From Acephala macrosclerotiorum (taxonomy: Eukaryota > Ascomycota > Leotiomycetes > Helotiales > Mollisiaceae), in assembly GCA_014904845.1 (NCBI GenBank), contig MU119298.1, positions 65,289 to 129,288 on the forward strand: a stretch of DNA of 64,000 bases. The letters are read 5' to 3'. Positions 1 to 10,735 of the stretch are shown in pieces. The notes beneath the pieces are model-generated. The model made no database searches and was not told where the DNA came from. It worked only from the letters and a program-made list of their open reading frames with translations. The stretch's first letter is position 1, and each line of letters starts with the position of its first letter. The translations under genes and the position numbers were made by a program.

Positions 1-213
1 GCAATGCCGGAGTCAGTGGCTGGTGACTTGTTTAGGAAAAGAATGCAAAGTTATTTCGAGAAAGTGTTACCTCAGGTGGGCGTAGTCGGACGGGAGATCA
101 ACATTGCCTGGAAGGAGCTGGAAGAAGTACAACTTCCACCATGGTCGGGCAACATTGAGAAGTATAGGTCCTTCGATAAGGCGCTGCCGCGTTGGGAGTC
201 TTGGCTAGCATGA
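1..213 (+). CDS. 3' end of an unidentified protein (partial)
   Basis: An open frame enters from the left edge and stops with TGA at 211-213. The visible 70 residues are rich in W, E and P (for example WKELEEVQLPPW) and show no signal peptide or membrane segment. I do not recognise the family. The frame has no stop from the first base, so it may be the last exon of a gene that starts outside the window. It could equally be a chance frame, because the next 3 kb are gene-poor. Function is not assignable. Confidence 0.3.
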   Translation, partial: AMPESVAGDLFRKRMQSYFEKVLPQVGVVGREINIAWKELEEVQLPPWSGNIEKYRSFDKALPRWESWLA

Positions 214-3200
214 TCAAGGAGAGGTGGGACATTGAGGAATGAATAGTCCGGCCTTGGGGAAGGAAGGATAGCAGGAGGAGAACAATACCCTACTAGCTAG
301 CATTACAGATCAATACAGCCAAAGATCCAGCCAGGGTGGGACTTTTTGGCTGCTAAAAGTTGTAGTCGTGATACAGGACATAGTTTGAGTGGCTTCGGAG
401 GTCCTGTTTAAGTTGCAGGCAGCGGGAAAGAATGCAACACCAACGAAAGGCCTACCTCAAGATTCTGAACGTGCAAAAGCGCTTCGAGCGACCCTTGACC
501 TCAAAACCCCTCAAGCATTGAGCCCTTTCCCTTATCTCCTAACCGAATCAAGCAACACAATATGGAGGCACTTTCCCGTGACCCACGAATATTCAAGGCC
601 AGTGATTGCAGCAAATTTATAAAGCACGAAGATCATAGTATCATGAAATAATTCAAGCCCATCCAAAGCATTCGGTCGGGATATCAGCTACCTAGATTAG
701 TACAGTAGCTTCTTGATGGCGCTAAGGCCTTTTGCGGTCTGCGATATTCTTTTCTTTCTGTTCGTAACTAATCCCGTCTTGGAATGCGTCTGAACCGTAA
801 TGATCGCTATTCATGACGCCACTTTTAAACGTTCCTCTTCTTCTGGGGCGGGAGAGGACGTGGTGGCTATATTTTTGATAGTTGAATTGCAGTTGACGAC
901 TCCTCCAGCATGAAGCGGTTGACGATGGCGTCTGCTACTTGGCGTTTTCGATGATCTAGCTAGGTAAGATATATCGCCCTTGACATCTCGATCCTTGATA
1001 TCACCTCTGATTCGCCATCGTTTTCTGAATGATCTGAGGTCTTTAGGTCATTCCATGGCAGAAAAAATTGTCAAGGACAACTGAATAATCCGAGACGACG
1101 CTTGATATCCACCCTTCTCCTCCTGCCTTCTTCTTTTAAGTTCACAAGGTATCTCTTGCCAGCGTATCAAGTTCGCGAGCATCTTGGGTCTCGCCACCAA
1201 AGCATTTACCCAGCCACAGCACATTCACTACAACAAGCCCATTCGCATCCGCATTCCTGTTGCTATTGGCTCCCGAGAAGCCAGGACGGAGCGGGGTTGC
1301 CCCTTTTTCAGACTGAAGTCCTCAACCACATATTTCCCCACGAATTTTCGACCTTGCAGGCATCGAGCTGTTGCGTCCAGTTCTCGTACTCCTCGTTATT
1401 ATATGATAGTAGGGGTGGAAGTAAGGACAGGTCATGAATAGGTTCAGGCAGATTAGTATACAGAGCCGGCTCGTCGTGAAACTGGGGGGCCGGATCGGGA
1501 GCTGGAGATGGTGAATTCAGGGAGATTTTGGAAGAGCAGGAGATCCCTCTTCGGGGCGAGACAATTGGATTACCTGTTGTAATTCAACGCCCCCAAGATG
1601 GGTACACCTTTGCCAGAAAATGGATTGAACCCTCCAGGCTCCTCGGGACAATGAGCGTCGTCATGACGAGACTCGGTGAATGGCGAATTGCCGTCACCTT
1701 GATTGCTCAACGCCGCTGGCAGAGCTTAATATCAAAACTTTAAAGGCCTTTCTCCCACAACACAATATAACCATTAAGAACGCTCATCTTGGCTAGCAAG
1801 ATAGCTTCCAAAGGCGTCCTCACTATTGTTATCAGCGTTTCTTAATTTTTTGAGGCATTTCATCCCTTCAATTTCCTTACAGTTAATATCAAACTAAAGA
1901 GCATATAGCTAATAGAGGATTATGCCAGGAACCGGATTTGAAATTCGAAAGCAGCCATCTCTGTATCTTAGAATATGAGCATATAATAATCCATACATAT
2001 GACCGCAATCTTAGTACGGAATCTCCTAAGCTATTGAGGATAATAAAATTTGTCACAAGTAAACGCTGAAGGCTGCCTCACTTCTGAAGTTTCTTGGTCG
2101 AAATACTAAGAGCAGTTCTCGATCATTGAAATGAACATGAAACAATTCATATAGGAAATAGCAATTTCGAATCTCTTAAGCTGTGAAGAATATTGAGAGT
2201 TATTATATATATATAATAAGAGACTGCTCCATTTTCGAAGTCTCTTGGCGGGAATGCTAAGAACTGTCCTCAATCATCGAAATGGTGATAATGATAATGA
2301 TATTAGTTTTACGTCCTATAGCGGGCATGAATCAAACAATCTACCTAAATAGACTGCTGCTTATGACCCTAACCTCTCGAAGGGTATATAGACGTGCTAA
2401 GCTTAGGAATTACATATAACCTTAGCAAGCATCTCATATAACTGCGCGTGGCCAAGAAAAGGGCCGAGTAATAGAAACCTTTCCCCGCCAGTTGGTATAG
2501 GCACTAAATAGTGTGTACTAACTATAGAGAAGCTTTTAGAGCTTTTAGAGCTAAGTCCCAGGGGGCTCGACAGAGTTGCCTCGCGTTAAAAGTCTCTTAG
2601 ACAGACCTAGCAATAGCACTTTAGATCCTTTTCTACAGCAGCGGCGGCGTGTGTAGAAGCTCAGCACCCCTCGAGCTCTCTCCTCTCTCTCCCGCCGAGC
2701 CCTCCCCTCCCTCCCTCTCCTTCTCCTCCCTCTTTAGCCACAGTATCCCTTTCTCTTGTGAACTTAGACATACAGTCACCCCTCTACTCGCAGTGCCCTC
2801 CTTTTTCTCTCCTCTAAAAACTTGTGTCCTCGCCCTTAATCCTTCTTCGCGGTGTCTGTCGATCCGAGTATAAATATCTTCGCAAGTGTAGATAGATAGA
2901 GATCTAGCCGAGAGAAAAGTGTAGCATTGTGAGAGAGCAGTATGCCGATACAGTTGATCGAGTCGTAATTCGAGCGCAGTCGAGCTTGCGGCAGGCAGAA
3001 GAGGTCACGGTGGCAGAGATTCGAGACCCCGAGTGCTAGTAGAAACCTTATTACATCGCTCATTGTCGTGATTCAGTCTCAGCTCTGGGATCTTATTGCA
3101 GTCCGCAGACTGCTCAATTCAATCTGCCAGGCAGATCAAGCTCTCGAGGAGCTACAGGTTCGTAGGGGACACCCGCAGAGTGTGAAAACTCTGCTCCTGA

Positions 3201-3454
3201 CAGGTGCTGAATCGTCGTCCCCCTCAATCATCGAAATCAGAATACGACAAGACATATATATGAACGCAAATTGAAATCTCCCAAAATTTCCGGAACAATG
3301 AAAGCTACCTTGACGATATGGCGAATGCCTTCATATCGTCAGCTTCATCGCCTCGCTGAAGGCACTCGCCGCTAGCGGACCCTGATATCAAACACCAAAA
3401 CTTCTCCCGCAACACAGCACAACCATTGACAGCACTCGCGTCGAGCAACTCGAG
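214..3454. other. Gene-poor intergenic region
   Basis: No frame here has the look of a gene. The stretch holds an AT-rich part (about 1830-2330) with degenerate direct repeats and a CT-rich tract near 2655-2730. Another degenerate copy of the repeat end lies near 3214-3250. It could be an old, mutated retroelement, but I see no reverse transcriptase or LTR boundary. Confidence 0.5.
2003..2288. repeat. Degenerate direct repeat, two copies of about 130 bp
   Basis: Copy A (about 2003-2139) and copy B (about 2161-2288) share, in the same order, GAATCTC(C/T)TAAGCT, a TTCTTGG / CTCTTGG block, AATRCTAAGA and CGATCATTGAAAT / CAATCATCGAAAT. The differences are mostly transitions. A third partial copy of the last block is near 3214-3250. 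The divergence fits an old repeat worn down by C-to-T changes. No coding content. Confidence 0.5.
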
Positions 3455-4255
3455 ATGGCTCCCCAGGACCTCCCAGCTGTCGCTGTCAATGTCCCTGAGA
3501 CCTCTGGTACATTCGATCCGTTCTCTCGTCTTGCGCCCGAGTTGCAAATCAAGATTTGGCAACTCGTCGCAACCACCCAACCCCGCACCATCACCGTATA
3601 TCACCACCGAGGCGGCGCCATCTTCCACAGATACCCTCAGAAGTGCGACGGTCAGACTCAAGTACCTGCCATTCTCCACGTCAGCCACCAAGCACGAACG
3701 GAGGGACTGAAGTATTACATCCGATGCCTTGAGAAGCCGCTAGACGAGGCGCAATGGTCCATATATCTGAGAGGCAGGAAGGGAGCATACCCCGGACGAA
3801 AGTTGATTTACATCAACCCCGCGGTCGACCGATTCCTCTTTGAACACCAACCCAACAGAGAAAGCTTCATGTCCCCCGAATATCTCGACGGGTTCCCCGA
3901 AGGCCTTCCCCTCGATAAGTTCAACCTAGAGCCCGAAGTCATTTCCACGTGCAAGCATCTCATCGTCCGGGCCGATTTCAACTGGATGGAATATGCAGTA
4001 GAACGTGTTAGGAATCTGCTTGCTGTCAGGGAGCTGAAGACAATGATCATGATCATTGAGGACACTTGGGCTAGATCCATTGGAGAAAAGGGTCTGGAGG
4101 AGATTGACTTCAAGGAGATGATTGAGAAGGAGCGCAAGGGTATTCAGCTGAACTTTGAGTGGATGCCAAAGGAGACAGAGGCAGCATCATCTTTGATGAC
4201 GATGGAGGACTTGGACGAGCAGATCCACTTCATAGAGCAGACTCTCAAATCTTGA
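3455..4255 (+). CDS. 2EXR-domain protein
   Basis: Single-exon gene of 266 aa. The N-terminal part (about residues 20-70) reads FSRLAPELQIKIWQLV followed by a basic/aromatic stretch and ILHVSHQARTEGLKYY. This is the pattern of the fungal 2EXR domain, an F-box-like N-terminal module found in very large families in Pezizomycotina. The rest is less conserved and has a predicted amphipathic helix near the C-terminus (EDLDEQIHFIEQTL). There is no signal peptide or membrane segment, so it is likely intracellular. The molecular role of 2EXR proteins is not established. The start is the first ATG of the frame, and it gives the domain at its usual place close to the N-terminus. It converges on the acid phosphatase gene, with about 185 bp between stops. 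Confidence 0.8.
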   Translation: MAPQDLPAVAVNVPETSGTFDPFSRLAPELQIKIWQLVATTQPRTITVYHHRGGAIFHRYPQKCDGQTQVPAILHVSHQARTEGLKYYIRCLEKPLDEAQWSIYLRGRKGAYPGRKLIYINPAVDRFLFEHQPNRESFMSPEYLDGFPEGLPLDKFNLEPEVISTCKHLIVRADFNWMEYAVERVRNLLAVRELKTMIMIIEDTWARSIGEKGLEEIDFKEMIEKERKGIQLNFEWMPKETEAASSLMTMEDLDEQIHFIEQTLKS

Positions 4256-4440
4256 AGATCTCGTCCGACAAGGGAGCATAAGGTCAGGCATATATCGTCC
4301 CATCTTTCTGAGGACACTTACTGACAATCCTCCAGATGACCGCATGAACCGGGGGCGAAAAACTAGGCGGTAGCCGTTGGTAGCCGTGTCTAACAATGAA
4401 GGATAAAGTCCCAGGAAAACTGGTACATTGAAAACGCAAA

Positions 4441-6128
4441 TTACATCAACATGAACAAAGCTACGATGGCAGAAAGAACGGCTGCAAGTGCGCCTTCCGT
4501 TCGCTCTCCAGTATTTGTGGTAACACTCGTCGCTCCCGTCGAGTTCGACACAGAACTGTCTCCCAAGCTCTTGCCAACAGCACAAGTCCTGTTCTTATAG
4601 AGCGTGGCGGTATCCATAATCATCCCATTCTTGCTTGCCACGAAGTCATGGGTTAGATGTGTGCAGTTATGGAAAGTCAACTTGCTCCAACCGTATGTCG
4701 CATTTGTGGTATCAAGTCCATATCTTTGGTATTTCTGGTACGGGACTTGAAGTGCATCAAGGCCATCATAATGTCCAGCAGCTCCATTGGTGATGTACCA
4801 AGGAGAAGAAGGATTATCAAGCTCGTTCTTGTCGATTATGCCGTTTGCGATTGGTGCGTTTCGCTCATACACATGAGAATGCCCTGAGAGAACAAGGTCA
4901 ACTCCATATTGAATCAAGAGCGGCTCAAAGACATCCTTGCATGTCCAGCAGATTGTTCCGGAAACATTGGCATAAGAGAGGTACCAAGGCCTGTGGCCGG
5001 CAACGATGACCCAAGGCGTCTTGGATCGATTTACTGATTTGAGATCTGCCTCGAGCCAATTCGTCTGGGCATTCATGATTGAGCTGAATGGTCCGGACGC
5101 ATCGCCCTCTGAGCCTCCAATCTCGTCGTTGCCAATGTAGCCATGTCCGAGGTCAGTCTCTGTATCAAGTTGGATATAGTGAGCCATTCCGTGGTCGAAA
5201 GAGTACCAGAAATTTCCTGTCCCTCCAGATTCGTTTGATGGCATACGGAAGTGGTTGATGTAGCCAGTGAAATTGGTTTGGCCGGGTATGCAGATCGAGA
5301 CATTGTATGTGATGTTGTGGGCCGAGTCAGTTGTTCCTCCATTATCGCAATTGGATTCATGGTTTCCTGGCCCTACCATGTAAGGTTTAGAAGTAGTAAT
5401 GGTGCTCATCTCGTCATAGAAGTCATTGAGAATGGACTCGTAAACCTTGTAGCCATCCGCAATTGTGGTATTTGGAAGAAAGCCTTGGATCTCTTCCTTC
5501 AACCAGTAATCCGCGTATGCGATGTCTCCAGCTGCGAGAAATGTCAGTGGTGCTAAGTACCGGAAGTGTTGCACTTACGATGCCATAGGAACTCGTACGA
5601 TTCCAGAGCAGCAGTCAATGATTGAATGGTGTTGGTCTCATTCGGGGCCAAGACGTTTGTGGATGCGACTCCCTTTCCAGCACTTGTTGTAAGCCCTTGA
5701 GCGCCCATAGTACCAAGATCAACCACCACTGCAACTGAGTATGGTGTTCCATCTCCCACCGGGCGGCTCGTTCTGAAAGTATACGGAACAGAAGTTGCGC
5801 TGTCCTTCAAAAGTCCAATCGGGGCATAGTAGTAGGTTGTGTCTGGTTGCAATCCTGTGATTTTGACATGGTTGTTGTACGTTAAGGACGTGGGATATGT
5901 AATAGAGACATTCGATGATGCCGACTGGTTCAAGGAGTTTGGCGACACTCCGTATTTGACGGTGGGAGTGTCGAGTTTGGTGAAAGTATTCCATGAGACG
6001 TACATTCCAGTACTCCCAGCGTAAGCCAAGCGTACTTGAGAGTTGATTGTCGAATTAGTCGCAGCTTCTGAAGGAATGAGTAGCAGCGCAATGGCGGCAA
6101 GGCCGCTCAACACAGAAGACAAACGCAT
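4441..6128 (-). CDS. Purple acid phosphatase, secreted and GPI-anchored
   Basis: Two exons (5579-6128 and 4441-5531) separated by a 47-nt intron; 546 aa. Residues 1-22 form a signal peptide. A fibronectin-III-like N-terminal domain follows (QVRLAYAGSTGMYVSWNT...). The metallophosphoesterase domain carries the dinuclear metal motifs: VVDLGTMG, GDIAYADYW (built across the intron, which confirms the splice), GPGNHESNC, AGHRPWY and SGHSHVYERN. These are the metal ligands of Fe(III)-Zn/Mn(II) purple acid phosphatases, which hydrolyse phosphomonoesters at acid pH outside the cell. Many N-x-S/T sites and a Ser/Thr-rich C-terminus ending in a hydrophobic segment (AALAAVLSAIVALFMLM) point to a GPI anchor in the membrane or wall. 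The first motif has VD where GD is usual; the metal-binding Asp is kept. Probably phosphate-regulated, as in relatives, but I see no clear site. Confidence 0.92.
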
Positions 6129-7434
6129 TGCTCTTGTAACAATTGAAAAACAAATGCAAGTGTATAGGAGCTGCCGGACGACATCTCAACTTTATACTTG
6201 AACTCGAGGCTAACACCTACCAGCTTCGAACAAGCTTCAAAATGCAGCCGCAATACCATCGAGATGAACGAGGAAGACGAAAGGCATGTGGGATTGGCAG
6301 CCAACTTGACTTGCCATCACTTTCCGTTCCATTGTGCTGCGGAGCCCAAGATTTTTGGTCCGCGAATCGTTGAAGGACAGTGACATCCTTAGTGGATTCT
6401 GATGCTGACGACCATTGCACAGGGTGCATAATCAGAACTTCTAGAAGCACTGCACTGCAGGCTGGGAACTCATCGAATCAGCGGCTCACCATATGGATGC
6501 AGCGGCAACACAACACAACAAAGACTGGTTCCTGGAACACAGCTCTGTTTGTCCTGGTTCTAGAAAGGAATGAGGAAGATCGAAAGAAGGAAGAATCCTT
6601 CCGATGGTGATAAGTTCTCACAAATGCGGCCGCACGCTAGGCAGAACATCTTCATGCCTGCCGAGATGCTGCCGGTGAAAGCAACGCGGAACCGTCGACC
6701 ACCAGAACCACGAAATATAATCTCTATTATCTTCTGTCACTGCTTGAGCTCTCAATCTTCTAGAAGGGATACAAATCCAGAATATCTGTCATATTTCATA
6801 CTTCGCAGAATGGATCCGAGCTATATGTTGAGAAGAAGTGTTGTCAAGCTCCCAGCCCGGTTCTCTTGCTCACCCAGAGGGCTACACTGAATCATCTACA
6901 GGGAGTCTGTTGAGATACATTTGGGCAACGTAAGACCTTGGCTACTGAAGGTAGAGCGCATGATCGGAGGCCAAACTGTGTTAATAGGCTGGTAAGTTGC
7001 TCGAGACCAGCTGGTGCAGACACCCTACTAACATCCTTGCCGCCAGACCGTCCTAGCTATCCCGAATCCTACCTCCCCTACCCTCCTCGAATTACCGTTC
7101 ATACAACACCCCTAGGAACAGGCGCCTTGTGCCCAAGGGTAGAACTCTTCACACTCGTCCACGTCCACCACTTGCATAAATACCACGCGCTCAAGGACAG
7201 CAAGGGCGGATGTGACCTATAAGTCTAGCATCGGAGGCAGATATTTGAGAGTAGCAGGACTTGTTTGGATGGCTTTCTCTAAAAAAAAATCTGATCTGTA
7301 GCGACATGAAGTGTGTTATAAAATGTCATAAGCGACCCCGTTTTCGAGATAGAAGAAAAAAAAGCTGAAGTCTTCAGCGGCCTCGCTATTCATTTTTAGG
7401 ATTATTGAAAATATTACGGATTATACAAAACTAG
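6129..7434. other. Intergenic region, nothing recognised
   Basis: No supported gene. Short frames on both strands lack family resemblance and start context. The first few hundred bases next to 6128 should hold the promoter of the acid phosphatase. Confidence 0.5.
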
Positions 7435-7760
7435 GTTTGCAGAAATGTAGTGTTTTTACAAACCCTAATAAGCTGTGCAGAAAGCACGAGTTTGTAGAAA
7501 TGCAGTGTTTTTTACAAACCCTTGCAAGTCGTGCAAAAAGTAAAAGTTGGTAGAAATGTAGTGTTTCTATTGATTTTAGCAAGCTATGCAAGCTGTGCAG
7601 AAAGTACGAGTTTGTAGAAATGCAGAGTTTCTGCAAACCTTTGCGAGTCGTGCAAAAAGTAAGGGCTTGTAGAAATGCAGTGTTTCTACAAACCCCAGCA
7701 AGCTATGCAAGCTATGCAGAAAGCAGGCTTGTAGAAATGCAATGTTTCTGCAAACCCTTG
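7435..7760. repeat. Minisatellite whose units are hairpins
   Basis: About six tandem units of 55-64 bp. The core of each is an inverted repeat: GTTTGTAGAAA, a TGCAGTG-type loop, then TTTCTACAAAC. A second module (GCAAGCTATGCA or GCAAGTCGTGCA followed by RAAAGTA) joins the units. The linkers alternate between two types, so the higher-order unit may be a dimer of about 115-120 bp. Nearly every unit keeps both stem halves; the third unit has lost part of its right arm. No coding function seen. Confidence 0.8.
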
Positions 7761-8063
7761 CTATAGCGCTTGCTCTGCATTTTCTGACTAACCGATATTT
7801 GCCGCTTTTAGGGTAATCTGAAGCCCATCTCCGCGCTGGCTTGCTTGTTCCCGTGTCGGCTTCCACTTCCGGATCACAAAGGGTCGATCACCGAAACAAT
7901 TGTTGCAAATACGGGACAGCCGAATGTCTTCAAGGTTGATTTGGATGTACCCTGATGCCGAAAGTACGGCTAGCTGAAGCATCGCCACAGACTGGGCCGG
8001 CCCAAGATCAAAGAACATGCGCTTATGTAGTTGAGAAGCGGCAGCGACATCAGCCTGAAGCAA

Positions 8064-9413
8064 TTAGGGCAGTCGCACTATAGCATCAATCTCATTATCC
8101 TCAGGATCATCTATATGCTCTCTCGCCCACGGACTCTTTTCCCTTAAGGTGCGACCCCAACGAGCCAGAACGAATGGAATCGGTATCAACAAGAGTGCTA
8201 GGAATCCCAGCACTGAACCTGCCCATCTATACCCTAGATTCTCGAACATTTGGCTGCCGAATAATGGGAGACACCTCCGAACATGCTTCAAGCGAAGCAT
8301 ACACCAGCGAGCGCACTGGCTGCATAGACCTGAACTTGGTGAGCAGGTGGAACAAGTACGTGGTAAGGTCGGAACTCACCTTGTACGTGTCCTCGACATA
8401 CATGAAAGTCATCAGGATCAAGGTATAAAAAGACCAGCCATAGAATGCAGACGCTATGATTGGGACAATCCACTAAATAGGTATCAGCAAATGTACAGAG
8501 ACCAGGTGTGTAGCAGCACTCACATGAACAGAAGTGTACGTCGTCCATGCAAACCAAAACAGAGACGCGGGGAAAACGATAGCGGCGACCATTGACATCT
8601 GAACTCTTGCTTCAGGAACATTCTTTCCTCCAGTCTCCTCAACTTTTCGGAGATAATATCGCTCCTGCCAAAGATGCGTAAGAGGACCGAAGCATACTCC
8701 TACCACAACGCCAAGATTAGCAAGCCCTTGCTCGATCGTATTAAATCCATAGCCCTCCGGACCGAAAACCAACGCAAAGGCACCGTTGAACAGGAATGTC
8801 AGCCCAAACAGATATCTATTATATGCAGCACAGAACATAATTACAGGCTCGATGAACATGAAGTGGAACGGCCTTGCCAAGGAGATGTTGATGAGGTGCT
8901 TCAGGCTCTGCGTCCGCATATCCTCCGCGACTTCTAGATCCTGGTTTCCAGTTTCCTTACGAGATTTTGCAGCTCGACGGTGCAGGATTACACTGTGTCA
9001 AGTTTCGCTGAAGTCCAGCACGATACAGAGAAGGACGAAGAAGCCTGCAGTCACGCCTGTCATACCCCATTCAACAGCCTTCAAACCATGAAGCTGTGCG
9101 ATGAACGAGTACGCGAAGACTCCACTCGAGGACCCTGACGCTGAAGTGAGCGTGAATATGAACAGCGGGAAGCCAGTATGATGATGATCCCACATACCCA
9201 CTATCATCCCTCCAATATTGGCTACAAGTGTCAGCAAGCTTTCCAGCAATGAATATGAGACCCACGTACCAATTGCCGCTGAGCAGAAGAACCCCACATG
9301 AATCTCAAGATCATAAATCCAGCGATAGTAGGCACAACAGCACAACTCAGCAAAAGGAGAGCGCTAATTAAATACGGAGAACGCGGCGTGAAGTGGCCGG
9401 GATTGCAGGGCAT
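8064..9413 (-). pseudogene. MFS transporter (DHA1 drug/polyamine type), C-terminal two thirds, decayed
   Basis: On the minus strand conceptual translation gives an MFS DHA1 transporter from about helix 2 to the true C-terminus. Recognisable parts are PYLISALLLLS, ANIGGMIVGMWD, SLKHLINISLARPFHFMF, YGFNTIEQGLANLG, MTFMYVEDTYK and FENLGYRWAGSVLGF. Three introns can still be seen (about 9220-9267, 8474-8540 and about 8338-8387). The frame is broken by TGA at the Arg position of the ET-R-x-SVIL motif (near 8994), by TGA at the Arg position of FA-R-SMFGG (near 8295), and by single-base losses near 9303 and 8275. Both nonsense codons fit CGA to TGA. Upstream the gene is cut by repetitive DNA at about 9390-9420. 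The remaining parts of an MFS N-terminus lie beyond the two MITEs. Confidence 0.85.
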
Positions 9414-9666
9414 ATTTCCTCACATTCACTACAAATCCCACTACATTTTGCTGGATTTGAGAGATCATATGCTGGAATGCCATGAATCAAGAGCCTAACA
9501 GCCTATAATCGAGGCAGGATCTTCACCAAGGGTGCCACGCTTTCTGCTGAGACTTCCAGGGTTCTTTAGTGAGAGGCGCACTGCTGGCACAGCAATGAAA
9601 CCCCCTTAGGCAAAGCTTATAGGGCAGCGAAGCGATAGACACCTTGCAATTACAGGCATAAGCTTC
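9414..9666. other. Repeat-like spacer joining the MFS relic to the first MITE
   Basis: The segment at about 9393-9450 resembles the DNA just after the first MITE (about 9934-9990): both contain AAGTGGCYGGGATTRCAGGGC followed by AT-rich sequence. It may be a fragment of a longer, unidentified element inserted in the transporter gene. No gene seen. Confidence 0.4.
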
Positions 9667-9669
9667 TAA

Positions 9670-9932
9670 CGAGCCGGGTTTCACAGGTCTGTGCGGTCAG
9701 GGTATTTTCGAAGAAAATAGGGAATAAAATCTCGAATTATAGAGGACTAATTGATTAAAAACGCAATTCAACTAGAATAAAGCATAAAGCAGAAATCTAA
9801 GGTAAGTTGAAATAGTGGTAGTTGTAAAGTTCTAAAGTGATAGTCGTGACTTTTGAAGTTCATAGGCAAAAAAGTAGCTCGCTAAAGGCGAAAAAATGCC
9901 CTGTGGCGCACAAACCCATGAGGGTGGGCTCG
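9670..9932. mobile_element. MITE copy 1 (PIF/Harbinger-like)
   Basis: A 263-bp non-coding element with imperfect terminal inverted repeats of about 27 bp. The left end is CGAGCCGGGTTTCACAGGTC. The right end, reverse complemented, is CGAGCCCACCCTCATGGGTT. It is flanked on both sides by TAA (9667-9669 and 9933-9935). A 3-bp TWA duplication is the hallmark of PIF/Harbinger elements and their Tourist-like MITEs. It is a close relative of the copy at 10091-10352. Confidence 0.85.
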
Positions 9933-10090
9933 TAAAGTGGCTGGGATTACAGGGCATATTTTCGCAAATCCACTGTAAAAATGCGTTGAATTTGTGTTTT
10001 CCAGCCTTTAAGCGCTGAAAAGGTTGTTCTTACACGCTGTAACTCGCTAGTAGCACACTAGAACTATCCACAAAGGGGCTATACTAGTTA

Positions 10091-10352
10091 CGAGCTGGGC
10101 TTCACGAGTCTGTGCGCTCAGGGTATTTTCGAAGAAAATAGGGAATAAAATCTCGAATTATAGACGATTAAGGGATTAAAAACGCAATTCAACCAAAATG
10201 AAACCTGAAGCCGAGATTTACAGTAAATTGAAAAAGTGGTGCTTGTAAAGTTTTAAAATAATGGTCGTAACTTTTGAAGTTTAAAGCAAAAAAGTGGCTC
10301 GCTAAAGGCGAAAATATGCTCTGTGGCGCACAGACCCGTGAAGCCCAGCTCG
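10091..10352. mobile_element. MITE copy 2 (PIF/Harbinger-like)
   Basis: A 262-bp element in the same orientation as copy 1. Its terminal inverted repeats are better preserved: CGAGCTGGGCTTCACGAGTC at the left against CGAGCTGGGCTTCACGGGTC from the right end. It is flanked by TTA (10088-10090 and 10353-10355). The interior matches copy 1 over long blocks, such as GGGTATTTTCGAAGAAAATA and TGGCTCGCTAAAGGCGAAAA. There is no ORF, so it would need a transposase from elsewhere. Confidence 0.88.
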
Positions 10353-10557
10353 TTAAGCCTAGGCAGACTATTAGCGCTCGCTATTTACACCTTATCTTGG
10401 GCACTATCCCGCATACGGTTGCTTTAGAACCTTTTGGCTGATAGGCGTTGATACCCTAGATTTACAGGCAATCTATTCGCTTGCAGCGCTCTTTTCAGCG
10501 CTCTATGGCGACATTATTGCCCTGAAAACACTATTTCAGGGCAGGAGGCCCGCACAG

Positions 10558-10720
10558 ATGATGTTTGAGGAGCAATGAGGCACATCCGCTGAGGCTGCTG
10601 TTTTGCTACCTACTCTGTATGTGTTAGGTTTGGGTTTCGGACCTATGCTTCTTGCGCCGTTGAGCGAGCATTTTGAGCGGACGCCAGTGTATTTGTCGAC
10701 GTACGGAGATTGCGGCATAA
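10558..10720 (+). pseudogene. MFS transporter fragment (helix 1-2 region), inverted
   Basis: The plus strand encodes GTSAEAAVLLPTLYVLGLGF followed by GPMLLAPLSEHFERTPVYLS. This is the MFS segment with the GPLLWAPLSE / GR-R-PVYL signature between helices 1 and 3. A TGA lies just before it (EEQ-stop-GTSAE). It reads opposite to the N-terminal relic at 10736-10984 and the C-terminal relic at 8064-9413, between which it lies. It looks like an internally inverted piece of that gene, but a fragment of a second paralogue is possible because the PVYL region overlaps the start of the C-terminal relic. Confidence 0.75.
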
Positions 10721-10735
10721 AGTGATGCGACTACA

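Noticed and set aside
389..622. 77-codon plus-strand frame
   Set aside because: Non-ATG start and no family resemblance.
1102..1441. Two overlapping frames of 111 and 85 codons
   Set aside because: Mutually exclusive, low-complexity and without family resemblance.
7435..7760. CRISPR-like spaced repeats
   Set aside because: The genome is eukaryotic, spacers are themselves repeated and units vary in length; it is a minisatellite.
7788..8063. 91-codon minus-strand frame after the MFS stop
   Set aside because: No recognised family; lies in the 3' flank of a pseudogene. It could be a relic but there is nothing to support it.
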